Made by a program: the position numbers and the translations under genes
In this document: piece by piece, positions 35,918 through 44,905 of the stretch
Layout of the letters: each line of letters begins with the position of its first letter
How positions within the stretch are numbered: the first letter of the stretch is position 1
The notes under the pieces: generated by a model
What the model was told of the DNA's origin: nothing
The model's database searches: none
What the model saw: only the letters and a program-made list of their open reading frames with translations
From: Rhodopirellula sp.
GTDB lineage: Bacteria > Planctomycetota > Planctomycetia > Pirellulales > Pirellulaceae
Direction of reading: 5' to 3'
Length of the DNA stretch: 64,000 nt
Assembly: GCA_003513555.1 (NCBI GenBank)
Contig: DOPG01000178.1
Span: 1-64,000, forward strand

Positions 35918-38733
35918 ACCCCGACGAACAGACTCACCATGAAGACAATGTAGAACCAAAGCAATCGCCTGCTCCAACAAAAGCAGACCACTTCGACCTC
36001 GATAAAATTGGAGAACTATTCGCCGACACAATACGGGGAGGTGCCTATCCGAACATCGATGTGTACCTACAAATGTACCCGGAAAATGCCGATGAAATTC
36101 GCGAACTTCTGGAATCGATCTCACTCATCGAGACATTCAAACAATCGAAATATGCGGTATCAGATCCATCCGCAAGGCACACCATTTTTACAGAACTCGA
36201 CGATTACAAAATCATCCGTGAAATTGGACGCGGAGGAATGGGCATTGTATTTGAGGCTATCCATGAACCACTGAGCCGCAAGGTAGCGATCAAAGTATTG
36301 GCGAATAATCTTCTTGGTGAATCCAAGCATTTGGTAAGGTTTCGTCGGGAGGCACGCGCTGCAGCAAAACTGCGACATTCTAATATTGTTCCGGTCTTCG
36401 GCGTGGGCACCAGCGGCGAACATCACTACTACGTCATGGACTACATCGACGGGATGAGCTTGCACCAATGGCTGATGTCTCTCGAGCAAGATCGCTCTCC
36501 CACTGCTCCGACTGTCGACATCTACTCTGCCAACACGTTCACTGATGAAAATACCAACAAACCAATTGAAGAAGATGCGTTACAACAACCAGGTGTAGAA
36601 CCATCAACGATTCAAGACACACCAAGGTACCAGCGTTGGGTAGCCAGTCTGGGCATATCTGCAGCTGATGCTTTGCACTATGCGCACTCACAGGGTGTGC
36701 TACATCGTGACATCAAGCCAGCAAACCTGCTGCTCGATAGGAATAACACACTCTGGATTGCTGACTTTGGCTTAGCCAAACTTGCCGAGCAAAACGCGGT
36801 CACTGCAACTGGAGACATTGTCGGCACTCCTCAATACATGCCGCCCGAGTCATTCGAGGGTGACTATGACATACGGAGTGAGGTATACGCGTTGGGGCTA
36901 ACACTCTATGAGCTTCTGACGCTAAAGCCCGCCATCGAAGGTAATGGCACGGCCGACATTATCCGTAAAGCCACCCGTGGTGTAAGCGTACGCCCCCGCA
37001 GATTGAATCCCAAAATTGCGGAGGACTTGGAAACAATTTTACTGAAAGCTTTATCGCATGAACCGGCAGATCGCTACACAAATGCGGGAGAACTCAGAGA
37101 CGACCTGAGGTGTTTTCTTGCCGATCATCCCATTGCGGCTCGAAAAACCAACCCCGTAGGACGGGTGATTCGCTGGTCCCGTCGTGAGCCCAAAGTTGCC
37201 GCCCTCACGATTACGACCTTTTTATTGCTGGGTGCTCTGACTGGAGTATCTGCGTTTGGTTTCTGGCAAACCAAGCTGGCTCTTGGCCGAGCAAAGGCCT
37301 CTGAACAAACTTCGATTACGTCATTGGCACTGGAAAAGATTGCCAAAAATGAAGCAGATGGACAAAAAGTACTTGCCGAGAAAAACCTGCAGGTTGCCGT
37401 GAAAGCACTCAATGAAGTGATGGAGAATATTTCCCGCCGTGGAATTGAGACGGGTGCGGAGTTTTTAGCGGAAGTAACCGATACAACCTCACCAAATGTC
37501 TCCGCTGAAGATGCTGAGCTGCTTAATTCTCTACTTGGCTTCTTTGATGAATTAGGTCGCAATAATAGCAAAGATCTACTTGCTGAGTCCGCGATTGCAG
37601 CAAAATATGCAGGTGATATCAGCATGAGGCTTGGTGATTTACACAAGGCAGAACTAGCCTTTAATGAATCGCTCAACCGAACTCGCGAATTGGCAGCATG
37701 TGAGCCGCATGAACCGGCGAACCTCGTTGCTCAAGCTGCGATCCTAAATGAATTGGCCCTGATCACCGGACTGCGTGGAAGACTTAAACACGCAGACAAC
37801 ATCTTTTTCAGAACGAAGCGTTTGTTGCAATCCTGTCCTGATGTCATGGCCACCGCAGAAGGTCGTTTCCATTATGCGATTGCAAACCGTCTGGTAGCAT
37901 CGCATGCAACACGGATTGGTATCGATGAACCAAGTCCAAATCAGGGCGTGGGTCGAAATTGGCTAGCACGAAGAGTGCGTTTGACCGAACCCAAGCCGGG
38001 AATTGACAAGGCTCAAATCGCCCTCCGAGAGGCCATTAACGTTTTAACAAACTTGACGGACCAATACCCAGAGAACCAGCTTTATCGGGTGGAACTTGCC
38101 AGAGCCTATCGAGATAAAGCGGTAACCGCCTCGCTCGCCAGACATCGCACTTTAGCGGAAAATTCAATTCAGCGAGCAATAGATTTATTCCGTGAACTGC
38201 TCGTTGCAAATCCAACCTTGGATGCGATTCGATATGAGCTTGCGTTGACGCTTTGCAGCACTGAAACCTTCAACATGGACCAAGTCCGCCGATCAGTGGA
38301 GGCACATGAACTGTGCCAAAAACTGTTGGAAACATCACCCGACCTACCTCATGTAAAGGCATTGTATGCTTCCATCCGAGCCACGCTTGCCGAACGTCAA
38401 ATGCGAAATGCAAAATACCAGGCTGCCGAAGATACTTGGAAAGAAGTTCTTCAAATCTATGAGTCTCTGATACAAACTGCACCCAACGTTCTTCTCTATG
38501 AACGTCGTCATAGCGATACACTTGAATCGCTTGCGGAATTAGAACGAAAACAGGGCAATGGCAACGCCGCACGAAATTATCTGGAACAGGCTATTGAAGG
38601 ATTGCAACTCGCCATCAAACGCAGCCCTGACTCACCTGTCATGCGTCTGCAATTGAATCGACTGATTCAACGTGCACGGAAACAAGCGAATGCTGAAAAA
38701 ACGACAGTTTCGAAGAGTTCGATTGGAGAATAA
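35914..38733 (+). CDS. Membrane Ser/Thr protein kinase with TPR-type C-terminus
   Basis: The 939-residue protein has a 90-residue N-terminal region, then a complete kinase domain: GRGGMGIVFEA, Lys127 in VAIKVLA, Glu146, catalytic loop HRDIKPANLL with Asp266, and DFGLAKL with Asp284. About 50 extra residues (190-240) lie between the hinge and the catalytic loop. One membrane helix (VAALTITTFLLLGALTGVSAFGFW) follows, then about 490 residues of helical repeats resembling TPRs, probably outside the cytoplasm. It overlaps the sigma-factor gene by four bases, so the kinase is its likely regulator; the outer repeats could sense an envelope signal. Confidence 0.92.
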   Translation: MNPDEQTHHEDNVEPKQSPAPTKADHFDLDKIGELFADTIRGGAYPNIDVYLQMYPENADEIRELLESISLIETFKQSKYAVSDPSARHTIFTELDDYKIIREIGRGGMGIVFEAIHEPLSRKVAIKVLANNLLGESKHLVRFRREARAAAKLRHSNIVPVFGVGTSGEHHYYVMDYIDGMSLHQWLMSLEQDRSPTAPTVDIYSANTFTDENTNKPIEEDALQQPGVEPSTIQDTPRYQRWVASLGISAADALHYAHSQGVLHRDIKPANLLLDRNNTLWIADFGLAKLAEQNAVTATGDIVGTPQYMPPESFEGDYDIRSEVYALGLTLYELLTLKPAIEGNGTADIIRKATRGVSVRPRRLNPKIAEDLETILLKALSHEPADRYTNAGELRDDLRCFLADHPIAARKTNPVGRVIRWSRREPKVAALTITTFLLLGALTGVSAFGFWQTKLALGRAKASEQTSITSLALEKIAKNEADGQKVLAEKNLQVAVKALNEVMENISRRGIETGAEFLAEVTDTTSPNVSAEDAELLNSLLGFFDELGRNNSKDLLAESAIAAKYAGDISMRLGDLHKAELAFNESLNRTRELAACEPHEPANLVAQAAILNELALITGLRGRLKHADNIFFRTKRLLQSCPDVMATAEGRFHYAIANRLVASHATRIGIDEPSPNQGVGRNWLARRVRLTEPKPGIDKAQIALREAINVLTNLTDQYPENQLYRVELARAYRDKAVTASLARHRTLAENSIQRAIDLFRELLVANPTLDAIRYELALTLCSTETFNMDQVRRSVEAHELCQKLLETSPDLPHVKALYASIRATLAERQMRNAKYQAAEDTWKEVLQIYESLIQTAPNVLLYERRHSDTLESLAELERKQGNGNAARNYLEQAIEGLQLAIKRSPDSPVMRLQLNRLIQRARKQANAEKTTVSKSSIGE

Positions 38734-38884
38734 GCGCAATCTCTCCCTGCTGATCCGAGCTGCCGTCATTCGGAAACGTGGTGTAAGCCAACTCAACATC
38801 GGCTCATTATGATGAATGTGATTTACGATGTTTGTGAACCCGCTGGAATCACTCACAAGCGTTAACACCGGCTGGGCTGGCCAG

Positions 38885-39376
38885 CTAAGGCAACCAAAAT
38901 GCGAGGATGTCCTCAACACACTCTTCTTCCAGCATTTCATGCGCAATCAATTCATCGGCCAATGCTGCAATGGCGGCCCAAACTCGCTCCATCTGAACCT
39001 GTCGCCTCAGTTCCGCCATAATCTTTTCCAATGCCGCCATTCGTTGCTTCTCATCAGCCCAGATCGGCGTTGCTGTTCGCCAAGCCTGCTCCCAATCGTG
39101 CTTCCATGGTCCATAAAAGGCAGGGTGAAAGGGTTCGTCTCGATAGACCATCTCGGCTACTGGGCCAGCGAGTATTGCTAAGATCTCCCGTTTTCGCTGC
39201 CAATCAAGATCAGGATCCACTCGTCCCCACTGAATCCGACACTCGCCAAAACGAGCTGGTAGCCAGTCATCTGCTTCACCGCCAAGCTGCATTCCCTGAA
39301 TGATTCCACCCAACGCATAGGCAATCACTGCGTGCCCAGACTCATGATAGGCAGTAAGTGTTTCATCATCCATCAC
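38885..39376 (-). CDS. Stand-alone FtsH-like (M41) peptidase domain
   Basis: A 163-residue protein with the zinc motif HESGH (His11, Glu12, His15) in TLTAYHESGHAVIAYALGG, the opening of the M41 peptidase domain of FtsH. LAGPVAEMVYRDEP and KHDWEQAWRTA follow, the latter likely holding the third metal ligand Asp. No AAA ATPase or membrane helix is present, so it is either a small protease acting on unfolded or short substrates or has another role. It lies between unrelated genes. Confidence 0.85.
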   Translation of the reverse strand: MMDDETLTAYHESGHAVIAYALGGIIQGMQLGGEADDWLPARFGECRIQWGRVDPDLDWQRKREILAILAGPVAEMVYRDEPFHPAFYGPWKHDWEQAWRTATPIWADEKQRMAALEKIMAELRRQVQMERVWAAIAALADELIAHEMLEEECVEDILAFWLP

Positions 39377-39469
39377 TTTGGCGTCACCTGTGCTAAACTG
39401 TGTTTACACAACAAAATTTTTAAAGTAAGACTCAACGAAAAAGTCGCAGTGTAAGGAAGAGTGACCAAG

Positions 39470-40510
39470 ATGAAAGCGATGTTGCTGACCGCGTACGAAA
39501 AAATGGAAGTCACAGAGGTTACCGAGCCTGAGGTTGGGCCAGATGATGTACTCGTTCAGGTGGAAGCTTGTGGCATTTGCGGCAGTGATATTCACGGCTT
39601 TGACGGCAGCACTGGTCGCCGGATCCCACCTCTCGTTATGGGGCACGAGGCATCAGGAATTGTCGTAGGCACTGGTTCGAATGTATCAGACCTACCCGAT
39701 GGTACCCGAGTCACCTTTGATTCCATGGTTTCATGCGGACAATGTGACTTTTGTCGACAGGGAAGTGGCAACCTCTGCGACAACCGTATGGTACTCGGGG
39801 TATCATGCGAAGAGTACCGCCGACATGGTGCGTTTGCTGAGCGTATCAGCGTGCCACGAAGAATTGTCTACCAACTACCAGATAGCTTGCCATTTGAAGA
39901 AGCTGCCCTTGTTGAAGCTGTTTCCGTAGCAGTCCATGCCGCCAATGTCACTCCGATTTCCCTTGGTGACACCGCTGTGGTTGTAGGTGCCGGCATGATC
40001 GGTCTGCTCACTCTGCAAGCAGCTCGTGCTGCGGGCGTGTCGCGTATCATCGCAATTGACTTGAACGAAAAACGCCTCGCGGTCGCAAAGGAACTGGGCG
40101 CGGACGAAATAATACGTGGTGACAAGTGCAATGCTGCTGACGAGGTGATGAAGCTGACTAATGGCCGCGGTGCTGATGTGGCGTTTGAAGTCGTTGGTGC
40201 AACACCAACTGTGCAAACAGCAATCGAATGTGTTCGCAAGGGCGGTAACGTAACACTGGTGGGTAATGTCTCGCCAACCATCGACTTGCCGCTGCAGTCA
40301 GTTGTGACACGGGAAATCTCGCTTCATGGCACCTGTGGTTGCAATGGCGAATACCCCCAATGTATCGATTTGATGAATCGAGGCATCATCAATGTCAAAC
40401 CGCTGATCACTGCGACGATCCCACTTAGTGATGGCCCTAAATGGTTCGAGAGACTTCATGCAGGCGACCCAAATCAGATGAAGGTTGTTGTGCAGCCGCG
40501 GCGGAATTAG
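39470..40510 (+). CDS. Zinc-dependent medium-chain alcohol/polyol dehydrogenase
   Basis: The 346-residue protein has the MDR layout: catalytic zinc Cys in ACGICGSDIHGFDG, GHEASG with the zinc His/Glu, then the structural zinc loop CGQCDFCRQGSGNLC with four Cys. The NAD-binding fold AVVVGAGMIGLLTLQAARAAG follows, with an Asp (AIDLN) after the second strand that suggests NAD rather than NADP. Sorbitol, threonine or galactitol-phosphate dehydrogenases are the nearest known types. ATG 39470 has an AAGGAAGAG leader nine bases before; GTG 39461 is an alternative. Confidence 0.87.
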   Translation: MKAMLLTAYEKMEVTEVTEPEVGPDDVLVQVEACGICGSDIHGFDGSTGRRIPPLVMGHEASGIVVGTGSNVSDLPDGTRVTFDSMVSCGQCDFCRQGSGNLCDNRMVLGVSCEEYRRHGAFAERISVPRRIVYQLPDSLPFEEAALVEAVSVAVHAANVTPISLGDTAVVVGAGMIGLLTLQAARAAGVSRIIAIDLNEKRLAVAKELGADEIIRGDKCNAADEVMKLTNGRGADVAFEVVGATPTVQTAIECVRKGGNVTLVGNVSPTIDLPLQSVVTREISLHGTCGCNGEYPQCIDLMNRGIINVKPLITATIPLSDGPKWFERLHAGDPNQMKVVVQPRRN

Positions 40511-40559
40511 TCCCGTTTCACGTCCATTTGGACACAAAATGCAATCGGTTCTGGTACGG

Positions 40560-41465
40560 CTACGCGATTTCAGATTCAGACTTCACAAGGACGACACTGC
40601 TGTTGCCCGATTGAAAAATGATGTCATCCATAAAGCTTGTCATCAGTACGAAACCACGGCACTGCTCGATTTCAAACGACTCCGAAGTCCCGGGTGCTGG
40701 CGTCAATCGTGTCAATCGACCTGGACCATCATGCGAGATGAAAAAACGCGTGTCGACAGTGCTGACAGAGACTCTTAACAGCACCTTTCGGTCACTGTAT
40801 GGTTTTTGCGCAGCTCGCTGTCGCAACTCATCACTGTTGCATTCGTCTTCGGCGAAGATGCGAACAAAACCTATATCCTCATTCTTAATCTCCAGATTGC
40901 CATAACACATTGCATTGAAGAGACCGCTAGAGAGTGCTGCCCCAACACGAATCCTCTCAATTGTGGAAAGGCCCGTGGCAGCCGCCAAGGTCTGCATTAC
41001 ATAAAGCACAGTAGGCTCGATCGCCGCCACGTCATTAGGCAATTCAACGCTGAATTCCGGACTCTGCAAATGCCCCGAAAAACCTTGGAAAATTGCGTTG
41101 ACCTCAGCCATCACCAAGGTTTGACGCACCACATGATTCAGTAGTTTCTGCAAGGAATTTTTCGGCACAAAATTAACTGCACCAACCGCCAGAGCATCAA
41201 CGGCCAAACCTTCCGAACCTCTCGCTGTCACAACAATGCAAGGTAGATCTGGATCTTCTTCTACGACTTTCGCTATCAATTCGCAGCCATTCAACTCAGG
41301 CATCCGCAAATCGGTTATCAGCAAATCGGGTCGCGACGCCTGAATTGCTTCCCATGCCAACTGTCCATCTACCACACATTCAACACGATGCCCATCCTGC
41401 TCTAATATAGAACGGATTAATGCTGTATGAGTTGAACTATCTTCGGCCAGCAGAATTGTTGCCAT
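40560..41465 (-). CDS. Response regulator with a C-terminal HATPase-like domain
   Basis: The 301-residue protein opens with a complete receiver domain: acidic Glu8-Asp9, phospho-acceptor Asp52 in LLITDLRMPELNG, Thr in VVTARG, and Lys in NFVPKNSLQ. After a helical linker the last 160 residues resemble a short ATPase of the anti-sigma RsbW type (STIERIRVGAALSSGLFNAMCYGNLEI, like the N box), with a weak G box near GPGRLTR. Such pairs switch partner proteins by phosphorylation and are common in planctomycetes. Its kinase is not adjacent. Confidence 0.8.
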   Translation of the reverse strand: MATILLAEDSSTHTALIRSILEQDGHRVECVVDGQLAWEAIQASRPDLLITDLRMPELNGCELIAKVVEEDPDLPCIVVTARGSEGLAVDALAVGAVNFVPKNSLQKLLNHVVRQTLVMAEVNAIFQGFSGHLQSPEFSVELPNDVAAIEPTVLYVMQTLAAATGLSTIERIRVGAALSSGLFNAMCYGNLEIKNEDIGFVRIFAEDECNSDELRQRAAQKPYSDRKVLLRVSVSTVDTRFFISHDGPGRLTRLTPAPGTSESFEIEQCRGFVLMTSFMDDIIFQSGNSSVVLVKSESEIA

Positions 41466-41528
41466 GGAATTGCTTTAACTTGCTCTTACCGCCTTACCCC
41501 GCAATACGATCATGCAGTTGTGCTACTT

Positions 41529-41546
41529 TGTACATCATACTGTACA
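41529..41546. promoter_or_regulatory. TGTACA-N6-TGTACA dyad, possible operator
   Basis: Two copies of the self-complementary hexamer TGTACA are separated by six bases, making an 18-base symmetric site 64 bases upstream of the receiver-ATPase start. The form fits a dimeric repressor or activator. Confidence 0.35.
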
Positions 41547-41779
41547 GACTGTGGTGTTGCCGCTCGTCTTTTCGGATACTATGCCGCATTGCCCGCTCCA
41601 CGCCAGTTGCCACAACATCCATGGGGATGATGCATGTTTTTTGCTATTCATCACGACATCGTCTAACGACTAGACCCATCTCATAGTGACTGTAATTTGT
41701 CTTCTCGCAAAATTGCGTCTCGCCACCATTCCCTAATCACAATGGGACGTCTAATCCGAGATCCAAGTACTGCATACGG

Positions 41780-41808
41780 TTGACAAAAAGTAAAAACACG
41801 AAAACCAT
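41780..41808 (+). promoter_or_regulatory. Candidate sigma-70 promoter upstream of the sulfotransferase gene
   Basis: TTGACA (41780-41785) is followed by a 17-base spacer and AACCAT (41803-41808), which matches the -10 consensus at three of six positions. The site ends about 38 bases before the ATG. Confidence 0.3.
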
Positions 41809-41846
41809 ACGAACCACCACAACATTCAAATCTTTAAAGCACCCTG

Positions 41847-42506
41847 ATGCCGTACTTCCGTGTTCATGACAGCAACAAATTGGTCCTCACCAATTTCAAA
41901 GTCATGTTCACGTCATTTTCCAAAACGAGCACGTTCACCAAAATCAAACGCTACAAGGCTTACTTTCTGTTGAAGCAAGATGACATGCAGGTGCATTTCA
42001 CTGTTCGCGATCCCTATCAAAAAGCGATTTCGCTGTACAAAGACAAATTTCAATCCACACCACGGCATGTGGATCTGACGAAACCAGTTAAATGGGAGAA
42101 GCCACAGCGCATTTTCTTCCCCACCATGGGACTGTCAACCAAACGAGACAGCGATCAAAAAATCCAAGACGCACTAATCAATACACCATTTGACGAATTC
42201 ATTGAACTCCTGAAAGAGTGCTATTGGCGTGACGAGCACACTCAACCTCAGCACTGGATTCTTGATCACCCACGATATCTGTTATTCAAAAAACTTCTCG
42301 TGAATCAGAGGCGACTCACCGTTTATAAAATGGATGAGGCCGAGGAACTCGATGCCTTTGCATCGTCAACCGGATTCGACAATAGCAAACGCGCCAACAG
42401 CACTGCAGGGATCACTAACCCAAAAGAATTCAGTCGCGCATCGATTGAGACTATCAACAGCATCTATGAAAAAGACTTCGTTGATTACGGTTACCAAATG
42501 CGTTAG
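41847..42506 (+). CDS. Sulfotransferase-family protein (Sulfotransfer_2-like)
   Basis: The 219-residue protein has an N-terminal phosphate-binding loop-like segment SFSKTSTFTKI and the 3'-phosphate motif VRDPYQKAISLYKDKF, typical of carbohydrate sulfotransferases that use PAPS. The C-terminal KDFVDYGYQM is also a family feature (Y..DF..YGY). It is short and may be a minimal enzyme. Planctomycetes carry many sulfatases and some sulfotransferases; the acceptor here is unknown. No glycan synthesis genes adjoin it. Confidence 0.7.
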   Translation: MPYFRVHDSNKLVLTNFKVMFTSFSKTSTFTKIKRYKAYFLLKQDDMQVHFTVRDPYQKAISLYKDKFQSTPRHVDLTKPVKWEKPQRIFFPTMGLSTKRDSDQKIQDALINTPFDEFIELLKECYWRDEHTQPQHWILDHPRYLLFKKLLVNQRRLTVYKMDEAEELDAFASSTGFDNSKRANSTAGITNPKEFSRASIETINSIYEKDFVDYGYQMR

Positions 42507-42594
42507 ATGCAAAGTCACTGCAAGGTACGAGCAACGAAAGCGAGTCGAAAAATTGGTCGCTCCCGTGATCTCTGCAACGTCAAATGGCGCATAT

Positions 42595-43227
42595 TCACCA
42601 AGCCTTCTGTTCAGAAAAATCTGCCACTTCCGACTCGAGGAAGTAACCGACTCCGGACTGACGGAGGCAGTCAAGCTGTGCCCGAGGCGTTGGAGCTAAT
42701 TTCTGACAATCTTGAGGGGCAAGCACATCCGCTGATGTGTCACCAGATTCTACAACGTGGTCTTGATCATTCGTGGCTTGCATGAAGTCAGAAATTGATC
42801 GTGGTCTTGAACGCGGAGCGGAGCAAAATTGAAGCATCTTACGTACTCCATTCAAACGCTCCAATGAAACCAAGGCGGTTTGCCTCGCCAGATCTTGATC
42901 CTTTGAAGTGACCAACTCAGCAAGGGTCATCAACTCGACTTCCAGCTTTGCTAACTCATCGAACAAACGTTGCTCAGACGCACTCTGGCTCGCTTGAACT
43001 CTCTTCTGATCAAGTTTCCGGCCTACCGGGAGCAGGTTCAACCGACCAACAGAGGGTTTATTTTCATCATCGTGACGAGCAAGCGTCTCTGCCCGATCCA
43101 CTTGAATCGTACGTGGTGCCTCGATCCCAAGCTGCACCTTTGACTTCTTCAATTGGATGACCCTAACACAAACATTCAGATCGCGAAATTCTATCGACTC
43201 GCCTTGTTTCCTTGATAACACCAACAT
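42595..43227 (-). CDS. CsrA-domain protein with a 150-residue C-terminal extension
   Basis: Residues 1 to about 55 are a CsrA/RsmA domain, a small mRNA-binding regulator: MLVLSRKQGESIEF at the start and KVQLGIEAPRTIQVDRAETL, including the RNA-contacting Arg of the last strand. Normal CsrA stops near residue 60. Here a further 150 residues follow: a charged helical region likely to coil (RLFDELAKLEVELMTLAELV) and a Ser/Arg-rich then disordered-looking tail. I chose ATG 43227 because GGGAGGAG lies five bases before it; the GTG at 43233 is less likely. Confidence 0.85.
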   Translation of the reverse strand: MLVLSRKQGESIEFRDLNVCVRVIQLKKSKVQLGIEAPRTIQVDRAETLARHDDENKPSVGRLNLLPVGRKLDQKRVQASQSASEQRLFDELAKLEVELMTLAELVTSKDQDLARQTALVSLERLNGVRKMLQFCSAPRSRPRSISDFMQATNDQDHVVESGDTSADVLAPQDCQKLAPTPRAQLDCLRQSGVGYFLESEVADFSEQKAW

Positions 43228-43498
43228 TCGCACTCCTCCCTATTCACAGACCTAGCCAACGCGAGACAACCTAACGCCGCCGGGTACTAAACACAAGTTC
43301 AGTATTTGCGTTTTCTGGAGAAGTGGATTGCAAGCAAATAGACTCAATCCGTTCACCATTCATCCAAGGGAGATTGCGCTTCGTGCAACTACGAACCGAG
43401 GACGAAAATCATAGGTAAGCTTTGATCGCAAATCGCGCTGGGGTGAACATCGGCAAGCCGTCGTTAATGCTGAGTCCTCCACGAGCACGAACCTTCAT

Positions 43499-44464
43499 TC
43501 AAGGATGCTTCTCGAACCATGCGATGGTTGCGGAAGCAATGCCTTCATGTCCACCGTCAAAAATAGTCAGGCGGGCTTTACCACTGTGGCGTCGCAAAAA
43601 ATACTTTCGATTGAAAGTTGGATCGAAGCCTTCGTCACCTTCTCTCGCCATCTCCAATGCTCCCGGCCGTGACAGTTGCGATATTTCGATCTCAGTCACT
43701 ACGCGGTCACCCTTGGCTTCCGCGATCCGATTAAAGACGTTGATGGAGTGGCTAATGGGCACACTTCCTTCATGCCCATCTTTGATCCCAGCGTTAATGT
43801 CAATCGCTACATCACGTGCATCTGCCGCATATGTGATGGGACTGCGAGCTTTATACTGCGCATCAACCTCCAACGATTCACCGGGAGCCCCACCACAGCA
43901 CTGTTCGATCATTTTGCCGTACCGAGTACTACGGTGCAGTGCATGCCATGCGGCAAGATCACTGATACCCACCCACGCGCTTGCAGCACGCCACAACTTG
44001 GGATGTCTTGCAGCCATGAGCATGGTCATATGACCGCCACCCGATGTCCCTGTCAAATAAATTCGTTCTGAATCGACTTGATAGTGCTCAGTAACCCACA
44101 AAATCGAATCAAGAATATCCTGCTGGGCTAACCTTGATCCGCATGCTTGTGGTCGGTGATTAATACCACGAAAATTTGGAAACAGATAAATCCACCCTCT
44201 GCGATGCACAAATTTTTCGAGTTCATTGCGCTGCGACAAATCTGCGCTCCACGAATGAAGGCTGACAACCATCGGAACAGGTTTGAGTCGCTCTTTGTCT
44301 GAGGGAGGCACAATCAGAATCGCTTCCTGAATACTGGCATCCATTGAGCTCTTGAACTGGATTCGCTCGCGATTCATCACCTCTTGCGACTCCTTCACAC
44401 ACACTTCATCCCCGTTGGAGAATGCAGGCATCAAAAAAATCGCCAAGCCCAAGATACGCACCAT
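43499..44464 (-). CDS. Secreted alpha/beta hydrolase (dienelactone-hydrolase/esterase type)
   Basis: The 321-residue protein has a short signal peptide (ILGLAIFLMPAFSNG). VPMVVSLHSWSADLSQ forms the oxyanion-side strand, and the nucleophile elbow reads GTSGGGHM; FDGGHEG near the end supplies the His. The likely acid is an Asp in INAGIKDGHEGSVP. This pattern fits polyhydroxybutyrate-depolymerase-like or feruloyl/acetyl esterases, acting on polysaccharide ester groups. The substrate is unknown and it stands alone. Confidence 0.8.
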   Translation of the reverse strand: MVRILGLAIFLMPAFSNGDEVCVKESQEVMNRERIQFKSSMDASIQEAILIVPPSDKERLKPVPMVVSLHSWSADLSQRNELEKFVHRRGWIYLFPNFRGINHRPQACGSRLAQQDILDSILWVTEHYQVDSERIYLTGTSGGGHMTMLMAARHPKLWRAASAWVGISDLAAWHALHRSTRYGKMIEQCCGGAPGESLEVDAQYKARSPITYAADARDVAIDINAGIKDGHEGSVPISHSINVFNRIAEAKGDRVVTEIEISQLSRPGALEMAREGDEGFDPTFNRKYFLRRHSGKARLTIFDGGHEGIASATIAWFEKHP

Positions 44465-44905
44465 AGAATTGGCTCATTCAAATAAGAAGATTTTTTTATT
44501 ACAGGCAGCAGCAAATCGAACACCATCTTGCCGCCTCCACCATGCAATGCATTAAGGCACCCGCACGAAATTAACGTCAGCAACGTCTCTGTGTTGACCT
44601 GATTTTATACCACGATCATAAGCCCAAAGCATTGGAAGCCTGGACCGAAGCTACTCAGTCGCTTCCAACATTTCATCGATTTCCGGAAACAGATCCCTCT
44701 TCGTCAAACTTATCTCCAAAACAAGCCCTTTTTCTCTGATGCCCCTCTCACTTTCAGCTTTTTCAAAGAGAAAACTGCGATTTCCATTTATCACTGCGCG
44801 ATTATTGGTAACTACCAGACTGCTGTCCAACGCTCTCTTTCGTAAGCTTGACTCGCCAGTCATACTCTTAAACAGAATCAAGTGGGGAATGCTCAGGAGT
44901 GGTAC
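44465..44905. other. Divergent region between the esterase and asnB
   Basis: About 440 bases. It contains a possible leftward small ORF (44651-44863), listed separately. No tRNA or consensus promoter is visible. Confidence 0.4.
44651..44863 (-). CDS. Possible 70-residue hypothetical protein
   Basis: A leftward ORF starting ATG 44863 (TTG 44881 also in frame). The product is charged, with an acidic end (KRDLFPEIDEMLEATE). No family is recognised and no ribosome site is clear. It may be a chance ORF in the region upstream of asnB. Confidence 0.25.
   Translation of the reverse strand: MTGESSLRKRALDSSLVVTNNRAVINGNRSFLFEKAESERGIREKGLVLEISLTKRDLFPEIDEMLEATE

Larger units (their letters stand above)
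41466..41846. other. Divergent promoter region
   Basis: About 380 bases between the receiver-ATPase gene and the sulfotransferase gene. It holds a TGTACA dyad (41529-41546) and a TTGACA-type promoter candidate (41780-41808), both listed separately. Confidence 0.5.
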
